Positions 52,473 to 60,940 of a stretch of 64,000 bases of DNA are shown here, piece by piece. Source of the DNA: Gp6-AA40 sp035492455 (GTDB taxonomy: Bacteria > Acidobacteriota > Vicinamibacteria > Vicinamibacterales > UBA2999); NCBI GenBank assembly GCA_035492455.1, contig DATJJE010000030.1, positions 13,008-77,007 of the forward strand. The letters are read 5' to 3'. How positions within the stretch are numbered: position 1 is the first letter of the stretch; each line of letters begins with the position of its first letter. The notes beneath the pieces were generated by a model that was not told where the DNA came from, did not search any database, and saw nothing but the letters and a program-made list of their open reading frames with translations. The translations under genes and the position numbers were made by a program.

Positions 52473-53669
52473 ATGCGCGCCATGCGCAACCCCGTCCTTG
52501 CTGTTGCTCTATGCGCTGCCGCGACGCTTGCTAGTGGAGCGCTATCGCGCGCGCAGGCACCGCCGACGTATCGCGTGGATCCGTTCTGGCCGAAGCCGCT
52601 GCCGCACAAATGGATCATGCAGCAGGTGCCGACGCTCGCCGTCGGTCCCGACGATCACGTGTGGGTGTTCAACCGGTCGCGGCAGATTCGCCCCGACGAG
52701 AACGGTGCGGCGACCAATCCGCCGCGTACCGACTGCTGCATCGCCGGACCAGCTGTGCTGGAGTTCGATCCCGCGGGCAATCTGATTCAAGGCTGGGGCG
52801 GACCTGGATACGTTCCGAACTGGCCGGGCGAGCAGACGATCAACGTCGATCGCGACAGCAATGTGTGGATATCGGGTACGGGACGCGGGGAAAGCATCCT
52901 GAAGTTCAGCCGTGACGGCAAGCTGCTGATGGACTTCGGTCACCGGCCGCCGCCGCTGCCGGCCGGGCAGACGCCGCCGCCGCTCGTCGAGAACAACCAG
53001 CAGACCGACGTCTTCATCAGCGGTGTTGCCGGTTTTGATTTCGACGAGGACGCGCGAGAGCTCTATGTCGCCGACACGGAGTTCATCAACAAGCGCATCC
53101 TCGTCTTCGACATGAACACCGGTGCCTTCAAGCGGGGATGGGGCGGCAAGGGCGTGCCGCTCAGCGACATTCCGAACGAGCGGGTGGCGCCGTACGACAC
53201 GTCAGGTCCGCCGCCGGACATCAAGGAGTTCAACGTCCTCCACTGCATCCATCTGTCGAACGACGGCCTGGTCTACGTCTGCGACCGCGGCAACGATCGG
53301 GTGCAGGTGTTCACGAAGCAGGGGAAATTCGTCTCCCAGTTCTGGATTCACACCTCGACGCCGGCGCGCGGTGCGGAATGTGGTGGACCCGGCAGCGACA
53401 AATACGGCCCCTGCGGCACGGTGTTCAACGTTGCATTCTCGCCGGCGCCGCAGCAGAACTTCGTTTTCGTCGCCGACGGCGCCAACGACAAGGTCTGGAT
53501 CGTCAACCGACGCACCGGCATGACGGTCGGATCGATCGGCGACAACGGCCGCATGGCCGGGCAGTTCCACTTCATCGATGGTGTCGCCGCCGACTCGAAA
53601 GGAAACATCTACACGGGAGAAGTGGAGACAGGTAAGCGCGTGCAGAAATTCGTTCCGGTCCGCCGCTGA
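52473..53669 (+). CDS. Secreted NHL-repeat beta-propeller protein
   Basis: 398 aa with a signal peptide (to about residue 28). At least four NHL-type blades are visible (PTLAVGPDDHVWVFNR, QTINVDRDSNVWISG, HCIHLSNDGLVYVCDRGNDRVQVF, FHFIDGVAADSKGNIYTGEV), resembling peptidylglycine alpha-amidating-lyase-like propellers of Acidobacteriota. Likely binding or lyase role, unknown. AAGGA is four bases before ATG 52473; a second ATG at 52482 is possible. Its TGA abuts the stop of the AAA gene. Confidence 0.83.
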   Translation: MRAMRNPVLAVALCAAATLASGALSRAQAPPTYRVDPFWPKPLPHKWIMQQVPTLAVGPDDHVWVFNRSRQIRPDENGAATNPPRTDCCIAGPAVLEFDPAGNLIQGWGGPGYVPNWPGEQTINVDRDSNVWISGTGRGESILKFSRDGKLLMDFGHRPPPLPAGQTPPPLVENNQQTDVFISGVAGFDFDEDARELYVADTEFINKRILVFDMNTGAFKRGWGGKGVPLSDIPNERVAPYDTSGPPPDIKEFNVLHCIHLSNDGLVYVCDRGNDRVQVFTKQGKFVSQFWIHTSTPARGAECGGPGSDKYGPCGTVFNVAFSPAPQQNFVFVADGANDKVWIVNRRTGMTVGSIGDNGRMAGQFHFIDGVAADSKGNIYTGEVETGKRVQKFVPVRR

Positions 53670-54671
53670 TTACTTGGTCAGCACCACAACGAGGGCAACA
53701 AGCGCGAGTACAACGGCCACGGCTCCGAGTGCGAACGCGTAGGCGATCAGCCGGCGGTAATGCGATGCGTCGGCAAGAAGGGTGTGTTCGACAGGTGCGC
53801 CGGTGACATCGCTGAAGAGTGATTGCCGCATCACCTGTTTGCCCACCAGGACTGATTCGATGCCCGACTCGAGGTCGCGCTGCTCGATGCGTTTCGCGGA
53901 ATCGGGACCGGGCCGTGCGGCCGCGGCAAGCGCGGCCTTGAGCACCGCGTTGCGTATGTCGCCGCCGCTCACTTCATAGCGCCGCGCCAGCTCCGTGAAA
54001 TCGACGTCGCGCGCCAGCGGCGTGCGCGTCGGGTGCAGTTGAACGCGCCAGATCTGCTCGCGCTCCGCAGGTCCAGGCATCTCGAACAGGACGTGCGTGC
54101 GGATGCGCCGTTCGAAGGCGGGATCGAAGTTCGCCGCCAGATTGGTGGCGAAGATGACGACGCCGTTGTACCACTCGAGCTCCTGCAGCAGGACGCTGAC
54201 GACGGTATTCGATTCGCGCTGGAATCCTGACTCCGGTGATGTCGACCGCTTCGAGGCGATGGCATCCGCTTCGTCGAAGAACAGCACCGCGCCCTCCTCG
54301 CGCGCAGTGCGGAAGATGCCGGCGACATTCTTTGGCGTCTCGCCCATCCACAGCGATTCGAGCTCCGCGTAGCGGACGAGCAGCAGCCGTCGTCCCAGCG
54401 AATGCGCCAGCGCCTCGGCGCAGATCGTCTTGCCCGTGCCGGGAGGACCCGCGAAGTTGAACGCCAGCGCCAGGCCAGTGGGGTGCCGTTCGCCAAGTCC
54501 CCATCTGTTGAAGATCAGATCGTGCTGCGTCACCTGTGCGAGCGCTTCGTCGAGCGCGCGTCGCGTCGCCGGCGGCAGGATCACGTCATCAAACGTGCGG
54601 CGAGGAACGATCGATTCGACTGCGCGGCGGCCGGGCGCGCCGAAGAGATTTCGAAATGACAGCGGCGGCAT
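53670..54671 (-). CDS. AAA+ ATPase with C-terminal transmembrane tail
   Basis: 333 aa. AAA module with Walker A GPPGTGKT (residues 75-82), Walker B VLFFDEADA, sensor-type FATN and an arginine-finger pair in FERRIRTH. A single hydrophobic helix (about 307-331) ends the protein, so it is tail-anchored with the ATPase inside. Resembles Msp1/FtsH-type AAA domains but has no protease. Likely pulls proteins from the membrane; substrate unknown. Single gene between two convergent or unrelated units. Confidence 0.87.
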   Translation of the reverse strand: MPPLSFRNLFGAPGRRAVESIVPRRTFDDVILPPATRRALDEALAQVTQHDLIFNRWGLGERHPTGLALAFNFAGPPGTGKTICAEALAHSLGRRLLLVRYAELESLWMGETPKNVAGIFRTAREEGAVLFFDEADAIASKRSTSPESGFQRESNTVVSVLLQELEWYNGVVIFATNLAANFDPAFERRIRTHVLFEMPGPAEREQIWRVQLHPTRTPLARDVDFTELARRYEVSGGDIRNAVLKAALAAAARPGPDSAKRIEQRDLESGIESVLVGKQVMRQSLFSDVTGAPVEHTLLADASHYRRLIAYAFALGAVAVVLALVALVVVLTK

Positions 54672-54674
54672 GTG

Positions 54675-56387
54675 TCAGCGAGGTGCAAATTCGCGTCCAA
54701 ACGCCCGGTCGCTATACACGACCTTGCCGCCGACCATTGTCATCATGACGTGCATCTGCTCGATGTGCTTCGCGGGAACGGTCATGATGTTCTCGGGCAG
54801 CACGACCAGGTCGGCGAAGCGGCCGGCAGCGATGACGCCCTTCGTGTTTTCCTCGAACGTGAGATACCAGTGGTTGCGCGTCACCATCCGCAGCGCGTCC
54901 TCACGCGAGATCTGCTGATCGATTCCCATCGGCCCGCCGGAAATGGTGTCGCGCGTGACGAAGTGGTAAATCACCCACAGCGGTGAATAGGGCACGACGC
55001 TCGAGTCCGTGCCGCCTGAAACCGGCAACCCTGCGTCGAGATACGTCTTTACGGGCGTCGTGAGGAACGCACGCGACTTGCCCCAGTACTTCACCAGGCT
55101 CGGTCCGGCGAGATACAAATGGTCCTGCAAGGACAGGAACAGTCCCAGGGTCTTCATACGAGGTAGGTGATCGGGACGGCCGATGAATGCGTGCTCAATC
55201 CCCCAGCGCTTGCCGACGATTGACGCTTCGGCGTTGGCCGCCTCGTAGCCGGCGAGCACTTCGTCAATCGCGGCGTCGCCGACCGCGTGCGTGAACACGC
55301 GCCACCCGAGCCGGTTGAACAGCCTCACTGTTTCGTTGAACCGGTCCGATGGCATTACCTGCAGCCCGCGGAATGTGCCGCCTTCCCCATACGGTTCTTC
55401 GTACGGGTCGCGCATGAACCCGCCTTCGAAGCCGCCATCGACGAGCAGCTTCATGCCGCCGAGACGCAGCAGCGCGTCGCCGTCGTTTGGCGCCAGGCCC
55501 GATGACTTCACGGTCTGCTCGATCGCTGCCGGTGTGCCGGCGAGCCGCAGCAGCTGCGTCACGCGCATGGTCAGCACGCCCCGCCGCTGCATCTCCTGCC
55601 GCATCCGATAGTTGTCGATCGAGTCACCAGGATGGCGCACGGCGGTGAGGCCGACAGCGTGCAGCTTGTTGTACTCGGCGATCTGATCCTGAATGCGCTG
55701 CTCGAGGGTGCGGGGCTTCTCCGGGGGCAGCGCGACGAGCGCCTTGGCGCTGTCGACGAGCTCGCCATTCAGCTCTCCATCGGCGTAACGGGTGATGCGG
55801 CCTCCTGACGGTTGCGGAGTCTGCCTGGTGATGCCCCATTTGGTCAGGGCAGCGGAGTTGAGAATGTATTCGTGGCCACCGCGTACGATAACGACGGGCG
55901 TCATCGGCGCCACCGTGTCGAGCTCGCGGCGAAGTGGAAGGCGCTGTTCCGTCAACTGCGCTTCGTGCCAGTCGCTGTTCGAGATGACGACTTCACCTGG
56001 CTCGGCCGCCTTGACGCGTTTGCCCACTGCCACGAGGACATCGTCGATGCTGCGGGCGCGCGACAGATCGACACCGGGTCCGCCGCCGGCGTTGTGAAGA
56101 TGGTTGTCGGTAAGCCCGGGGATGACCGTAAGGCCGCGGAGATCTACTTGCCGCGTGCGGGCGCCGGCGAGGCGGCGTACCGCCTCGTTCGTGCCGACTG
56201 CTGCGAATTTGTCGCCGCTGATTGCAATAGCCTGCGCGTACGAGAACCGATCGTCGACGGTAATCACGTTCGCGTTGTAGTAGACAACGTCAGGTGCGGG
56301 CCCGATGCGTTGGAGGTCGCGTTGGGCGGCAACGAACGCCGCGAACACGGTTATCAGCGAAACGATTTTCGGCACCGAAGAAGGCAT
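54675..56387 (-). CDS. Secreted amidohydrolase, YtcJ-type
   Basis: 570 aa with N-terminal signal or anchor (about residues 6-21). Amidohydrolase 3 family: metal motif DNHLHN (H-x-H), carboxylated-lysine-type region GMKLLVDGG, HAVGDAAIDE, IEHAF and GTDSSV with the catalytic Asp. Family acts on amides or formamides with unknown natural substrates. Three bases upstream of the AAA gene, same strand. Confidence 0.88.
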   Translation of the reverse strand: MPSSVPKIVSLITVFAAFVAAQRDLQRIGPAPDVVYYNANVITVDDRFSYAQAIAISGDKFAAVGTNEAVRRLAGARTRQVDLRGLTVIPGLTDNHLHNAGGGPGVDLSRARSIDDVLVAVGKRVKAAEPGEVVISNSDWHEAQLTEQRLPLRRELDTVAPMTPVVIVRGGHEYILNSAALTKWGITRQTPQPSGGRITRYADGELNGELVDSAKALVALPPEKPRTLEQRIQDQIAEYNKLHAVGLTAVRHPGDSIDNYRMRQEMQRRGVLTMRVTQLLRLAGTPAAIEQTVKSSGLAPNDGDALLRLGGMKLLVDGGFEGGFMRDPYEEPYGEGGTFRGLQVMPSDRFNETVRLFNRLGWRVFTHAVGDAAIDEVLAGYEAANAEASIVGKRWGIEHAFIGRPDHLPRMKTLGLFLSLQDHLYLAGPSLVKYWGKSRAFLTTPVKTYLDAGLPVSGGTDSSVVPYSPLWVIYHFVTRDTISGGPMGIDQQISREDALRMVTRNHWYLTFEENTKGVIAAGRFADLVVLPENIMTVPAKHIEQMHVMMTMVGGKVVYSDRAFGREFAPR

Positions 56388-56399
56388 CGGCGGTCAACT

Positions 56400-57083
56400 C
56401 TAATCCGGAACAGCCCGAGCTGCGAGACGGTTGATATCTTCGGACGACAGGATCGTTTTTGATGATCCCGCCTCGGCGACCTCGATCATCGCTCGTCCCA
56501 TGGCGACCGTCGTCGTGACGTAGCGCGGCAACAGTGTGCGTAGCAACGGATACAGCGATCCGAGCACGTCGTAAGCCAGCTGATACCAGCGCGTCTTCGA
56601 CCTGATGCCTCGGAGCGGTTGAATGTACGCCGGCCTGAACATGTACGCTGCTTTGAAGGGGAGTCGGAGCAGCGCGTTCTCCGTCTTGCCCTTGATCCGC
56701 GCCCACGCGCGGCGTCCGCGCTCGGTGCTGTCGGTACCTTCACCTGATACGTAACAGAACGTCAGACGTCCGGCCGTCGCCGCCGCGAGCGACGTCGCCG
56801 CGGCGAGCGTCAGGTCGTACGTCAGGCGGTCGTATTCCTGTTCGCTGATGCCGACCGACGTCACGCCGAGGCAGAAGAAGCACGCGTCAAGGTCGGCGAA
56901 CTGCGGCTCGATCGTCATGAAGTCGAAGAAGTTCTGATGAAGGAGCTCGCGAATCTTCGGGTGCCTCACGTCAGTGCGCTGCCGCGAGACGAGCAGCACC
57001 TGTTCAACGCGCGCGTCGTCGAGGCACTCGAGGAGAACGCCTTTGCCGACCATGCCGGTCGCGCCGAAGATGACGACCTTCAC
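56400..57083 (-). CDS. NAD(P)-binding oxidoreductase, SDR (HIM1/TIP30-like)
   Basis: 227 aa with N-terminal Rossmann motif VVIFGATGMVGKGVL, which matches atypical short-chain dehydrogenases. The segment ACFFCLGVTSVGISEQEYDRLTYDL and the AYMFRPAYIQP region are typical of the HIM1/TIP30-like group. Role unknown; 12 bases upstream of the amidohydrolase and probably cotranscribed. Confidence 0.85.
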   Translation of the reverse strand: MKVVIFGATGMVGKGVLLECLDDARVEQVLLVSRQRTDVRHPKIRELLHQNFFDFMTIEPQFADLDACFFCLGVTSVGISEQEYDRLTYDLTLAAATSLAAATAGRLTFCYVSGEGTDSTERGRRAWARIKGKTENALLRLPFKAAYMFRPAYIQPLRGIRSKTRWYQLAYDVLGSLYPLLRTLLPRYVTTTVAMGRAMIEVAEAGSSKTILSSEDINRLAARAVPD

Positions 57084-57102
57084 CGGGTGGGCCCGTCAAT
57101 GT

Positions 57103-57238
57103 GCGAGAAGTGCGAGGTGACGAAGGTGCGATGGTGCGGCGGTGCGTCCGACGTGCGAACGTGCGATGGTGCACCTTCGAACCTCGCACCTTCGGACGCA
57201 CCATCGCATCGCCGCACCGTCGTCACCATCGCACCTCT
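57103..57238. repeat. Long imperfect palindrome of GGTGCG words (element B)
   Basis: Arms of about 60-70 bases, again composed of GGTGCGA-type words around a GTGCGTCCGA core. It shares 19 of 20 bases (57182-57201) with element A at 18012-18031. Located at the start side of the oxidoreductase and just before a decayed nitrilase. Such a structure would form a strong hairpin on either strand. Confidence 0.78.
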
Positions 57239-57263
57239 CGTGACCGCGATGGAGTCCTCCGCC

Positions 57264-57461
57264 ATGAGCACGGTTCGGATCGCCCTGGCAAACATCCGCG
57301 CGGCGCCCGGCGGCTATCGGCCTGTTACCTTCGCGGATCCCGCTAACACCTTCCACGAGAAAGCGATCCTGTGCCGTGCTGCGGAGAACACATGCTATTT
57401 CGCGTCGGTGAACTACGCACTCGGGCTCCTGGCCGCCCGTTGCCGGACGTCGCCGATCTAG
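57264..57461 (+). pseudogene. Carbon-nitrogen hydrolase (nitrilase) remnant with two in-frame deletions
   Basis: 65 codons read MSTVRIALANIR, then YRPVTFADPANTFHEKAIL and ENTCYFASVNYA, then GLLAARCRTSP and stop. The first is the nitrilase-family N-terminus, the second a conserved segment that normally lies about 160 residues later, and the third the extreme C-terminus. So about 160 and 40 residues have been deleted without frameshift, taking the catalytic Glu, Lys and Cys. GGAG precedes the ATG. The rest of the 466-base gap between 57083 and 57550 holds only element B and, after 57461, the receptor leader. Confidence 0.72.
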
Positions 57462-57549
57462 CCGAGCAATGGTATAAGAACGTTGCGAAAACGACAGAGA
57501 CTCTCGATTTCCACATAGTCCTTTAGGGGCACTGGCGAGGAGCTGACAG

Positions 57550-60500
57550 ATGAACAGGCGTCTGACTGACGCGTTACGTGTTTTTGTGATCCTTCTCATG
57601 ACCGCATCTACCGCCTGGGCGCAGGCGACAGCGCAGATGAGCGGCACCGTTCGCGACGAGAGCGGCGCGGTGCTGCCGGGCGTGACCGTCACGGTGACGC
57701 AGACCAACACCGGACTCGTTCGCACGGCGGTGACCGATGGCAACGGGGCCTACCTGCTGACCAACCTTCCCCTCGGACCCTACCGGTTCGAGGCTGCCCT
57801 TCAGGGATTCAAGAGCTACGTGCAGACCGGCATCGTGCTGCAGGTCGGTGGAACGCCGACGGTAAACGCGGTGCTCGCCGTTGGTTCGCTGGAGGAGGCG
57901 GTTACCGTTGAGGCGGCGGCACCGATCGTAGACATCAAAAGCTCGGGCATCAGCTCGGTCGTAAACAGCGAGCAGATCGTCAACCTACCGTTGCAGGGAC
58001 GTCAGGTGACCGACCTGATCGTGCTCGCCGGCGCGGCCGTGCAGGACAAGAACTGGGTGCCGAGCCGCGGCATGCCTGGCGGCGTGCGCATCTCCGTCGC
58101 CGGCGGTTTGCCGTTCGGCGTGGGCTACACGCTCGACGGCGCGTCGCACAACAATCCGCAGACCAATGCCGGTCTGCCGCTGCCGTTCCCCGACGCGCTG
58201 CAGGAATTCCAGGTCGCGACCAGCGGCCTCTCCGCGCAGAATGGCGTCAAGTCCGGAGCCGCGGTCAACGCAGTGACCAAGTCTGGTGCGAACACCTTGC
58301 ACGGCGACGCGTTCGAGTTCCTGCGCGATCGTCACTTCAACGCGCCGCAGCACTTCGCCAAGATCGGTCCGGACGGCAAGCAGGCCGATGATGGCCTGCG
58401 GCGCAACCAGTTCGGCGGCACGGTCGGCGGGCCGATTGTCCGCGACAAACTGTTCTTCTTCGGCGGGTACCAGGGCACGTTCAGGCGGCAGACGCCAGCA
58501 AGCAACATTTCGTACGTGCCGACCGCGCAGATGCTTGCTGGTGACTTCACAACGATTACCTCGCCGCAGTGCGCCGGGCGGCAAATTACCCTGAGGGCGC
58601 CCTTCGTCAACAACCGTATCAATCCCGCGCAGTTCAGCCCGGCGGCATTGAACCTCGTGAAGAAGCTCCCGACGACGACGGATCCGTGCGGACAGATCAC
58701 GTACGCGAGCGCGACGAACCTGGACGAGCACATGCCGGTCGCCCGAATCGATTACCAGATGACCCAGAGCCAGACGATCTTTGGCCGGTATCTGGGAGAC
58801 AAGGTCACAGTTCCGGCACCGTGGAGCGGCCCCGGCGACAACATCCTCAAGACCGGCGACGCCGGGACCGACGACAAGTTCTATTCACTAGTGCTCGGTC
58901 ACACACAGGTGATCAGCGCCTCCCTGGTCAATGCCCTCCGTGTCAATTACGACACGTCCAAATCCTTCCGCGGGCAGAATCCCGGGTTTTTCAATCCGGC
59001 GGATGTCGGCGTGAAGATGTACAGCTATCCACCCGCCGATCAGTTCTCGATAACCGTGACCGATGCGTTCGCCATCGAAAACGGCGGCGCCACATTGCGG
59101 CGGGGGAAGCACAAGGCTTACGGCATCTCCGATGATTTGAGCTGGGTGAAAGGAAGCCATCAACTGGGTTTCGGCGCGAACGTGCGCCACTGGAAGTTCA
59201 ACACGCTATCGACGTCGCGCACCGGCGGGAGCTGGACGGTGGACGGCAGCGCAACAGGACTGTCCATGGCCGATCTGCTGGTCGGACGCGTGTCGAGACT
59301 CGAGATCGGCGGTCCCAACGTCCTGGATATCCACAACTGGTATCTGGGAACGTATGCGGAGGACAGCTGGCGCGCCTCGAGCCGCGTGACGATCAACGGC
59401 GGTCTGCGGTGGGAACCGTATTTCGGCCAGTCGGTTGACAACAACGCGGTGGTGCTCTTCAACAAGCAGAACTTCGACCAGGGCATCAGGAGCAAGGTGT
59501 TCGTCAATGCGCCGCCCGGACTGCTCTATCCTGGCGATGCGGGCTTCCCGAAGGGGAAGACGGGATTGGACATCCAGTGGTTGAACCTGGCGCCACGTGC
59601 GGGTGTTGCGTGGGACGTGAACGGTAATGGCCGCCTCGCGGTGCGCGCGGCGTATTCGATGGGCTACGACTTCATGTCCGGCGAGTACCACAACATCAAC
59701 GCTGGCGCGCCTCCGTTCGGTAACCGGTCAATCATCACCGATCCAGGGGGCCTCATGGACGACCCGTGGCGTGACCTCGGTGGCGACCCCCACCCGATCG
59801 TCACCAACGCCAACGTGCAGTACATCCCGTTCGGCGCCTTCGGCTCGATGGATCCCGGCATCAATTCGCCGCGCGCGCAACAGTGGAACGTGACCGTCGA
59901 GCGGCAGCTGGGGACGAACTGGGGCGTATCCGGAAGCTATTTGGGCAGCTACGCTGATCGCCTCTGGGCGCAAACGGCGCTCAATCCAGGTGTGTTCATG
60001 GGCCTGGGCCCATGCGTCATCAACGGCGTTTCATTCAGCGTGTGCTCGACGAATGCGAATCTCAATCAGCGGCGCGTGCTCTCGCTGCAGGACCCGGTCA
60101 AGGCAGCGCAGATCGGCGCGCTCGACCTCAACTCGGACGTAGGCTGGCAGAAGTATCGCGGCCTCAAGCTCGCCGCGCAGCGTCGTGCCGCGCAGGGCCT
60201 GAGCCTCAACGGCAGCTACACACTGTCGCGCTGCGTGGGGACGCCAACCACCAACGACTTCAACCAGACCAGCGCCGGGTATACGAACCCGGCCGACCCG
60301 AATCTGGACGCTGGCTACTGCGACCAGGACCGGCGGCATCTGACGACCCTGAACATGACGTATCAGACGCCTGGGGTTGGCGGTGGCATCGCACGCGCGC
60401 TCGCGTCGAACTGGCGGGTCTCCGGCATCTTGAACGCGCGGTCGGGGCGGCGTCTGAACATCACCAGCGGCCGGGACAACGCCTTCAACGGCATCGCGGC

Positions 60501-60873
60501 GCAGCGTCCGAATTTCGTTTCAGGTCAGGACATCTATGGTCCGGGCAAAGACTCTTCGGACCTGAAACCGGGCGAACAGATCGTTGCTTACTTGAACCCG
60601 GCGGCGTTTGCGCAGCCGGCAGCCGGCACGTTCGGCAACGTGCCGCGCAACGCCGTGGTGGGGCCCGCCTTCTGGCAGCTGGACATGGCGATTTCCAGGC
60701 TCGTGTCCTTCGGCACGCGGCACGCGGAGCTGCGGCTGGAGGCATTCAACGTGTTCAACCACTTCAACTGGGGCGACCCGGTCACCAACTTCAACTCCTC
60801 GACGTTCGGCCGCATCACCACGCAGGAGGGCGACCCGAGGATTCTGCAGTTCGGGGTCAAGTACGACTTCTAA
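57550..60873 (+). CDS. TonB-dependent receptor, Oar-like (second copy)
   Basis: 1107 aa outer-membrane receptor. Signal peptide to about residue 25 (ending in TAWAQA), CarboxypepD_reg domain (SGTVRDESGAVLPGVTVTV), plug at about 120-230 (NLPLQGRQVTDLIVLAG) and a large barrel ending FGVKYDF with the terminal Phe. FNVFNHFNWGDP is a typical late Oar motif. Ligand unknown; no nearby binding protein or enzyme. GAGGAGC lies eight bases before the ATG. Followed by a perfect intrinsic terminator. Confidence 0.94.
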   Translation: MNRRLTDALRVFVILLMTASTAWAQATAQMSGTVRDESGAVLPGVTVTVTQTNTGLVRTAVTDGNGAYLLTNLPLGPYRFEAALQGFKSYVQTGIVLQVGGTPTVNAVLAVGSLEEAVTVEAAAPIVDIKSSGISSVVNSEQIVNLPLQGRQVTDLIVLAGAAVQDKNWVPSRGMPGGVRISVAGGLPFGVGYTLDGASHNNPQTNAGLPLPFPDALQEFQVATSGLSAQNGVKSGAAVNAVTKSGANTLHGDAFEFLRDRHFNAPQHFAKIGPDGKQADDGLRRNQFGGTVGGPIVRDKLFFFGGYQGTFRRQTPASNISYVPTAQMLAGDFTTITSPQCAGRQITLRAPFVNNRINPAQFSPAALNLVKKLPTTTDPCGQITYASATNLDEHMPVARIDYQMTQSQTIFGRYLGDKVTVPAPWSGPGDNILKTGDAGTDDKFYSLVLGHTQVISASLVNALRVNYDTSKSFRGQNPGFFNPADVGVKMYSYPPADQFSITVTDAFAIENGGATLRRGKHKAYGISDDLSWVKGSHQLGFGANVRHWKFNTLSTSRTGGSWTVDGSATGLSMADLLVGRVSRLEIGGPNVLDIHNWYLGTYAEDSWRASSRVTINGGLRWEPYFGQSVDNNAVVLFNKQNFDQGIRSKVFVNAPPGLLYPGDAGFPKGKTGLDIQWLNLAPRAGVAWDVNGNGRLAVRAAYSMGYDFMSGEYHNINAGAPPFGNRSIITDPGGLMDDPWRDLGGDPHPIVTNANVQYIPFGAFGSMDPGINSPRAQQWNVTVERQLGTNWGVSGSYLGSYADRLWAQTALNPGVFMGLGPCVINGVSFSVCSTNANLNQRRVLSLQDPVKAAQIGALDLNSDVGWQKYRGLKLAAQRRAAQGLSLNGSYTLSRCVGTPTTNDFNQTSAGYTNPADPNLDAGYCDQDRRHLTTLNMTYQTPGVGGGIARALASNWRVSGILNARSGRRLNITSGRDNAFNGIAAQRPNFVSGQDIYGPGKDSSDLKPGEQIVAYLNPAAFAQPAAGTFGNVPRNAVVGPAFWQLDMAISRLVSFGTRHAELRLEAFNVFNHFNWGDPVTNFNSSTFGRITTQEGDPRILQFGVKYDF

Positions 60874-60909
60874 AGCACGAAGCGAACGACAATCACCGAA
60901 GACAGGCAG

Positions 60910-60940
60910 AGAGCCGGGCGGAAACGCCCGGCTCTTTTTT
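60910..60940 (+). terminator. Rho-independent terminator of the TonB receptor
   Basis: An 11-bp perfect stem (AGAGCCGGGCG at 60910-60920 and its complement at 60925-60935) closes a GAAA tetraloop and is followed by a T run to 60940. It lies 37 bases after the receptor stop. The T tract runs up to the stop codon of the convergent esterase. Confidence 0.95.
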
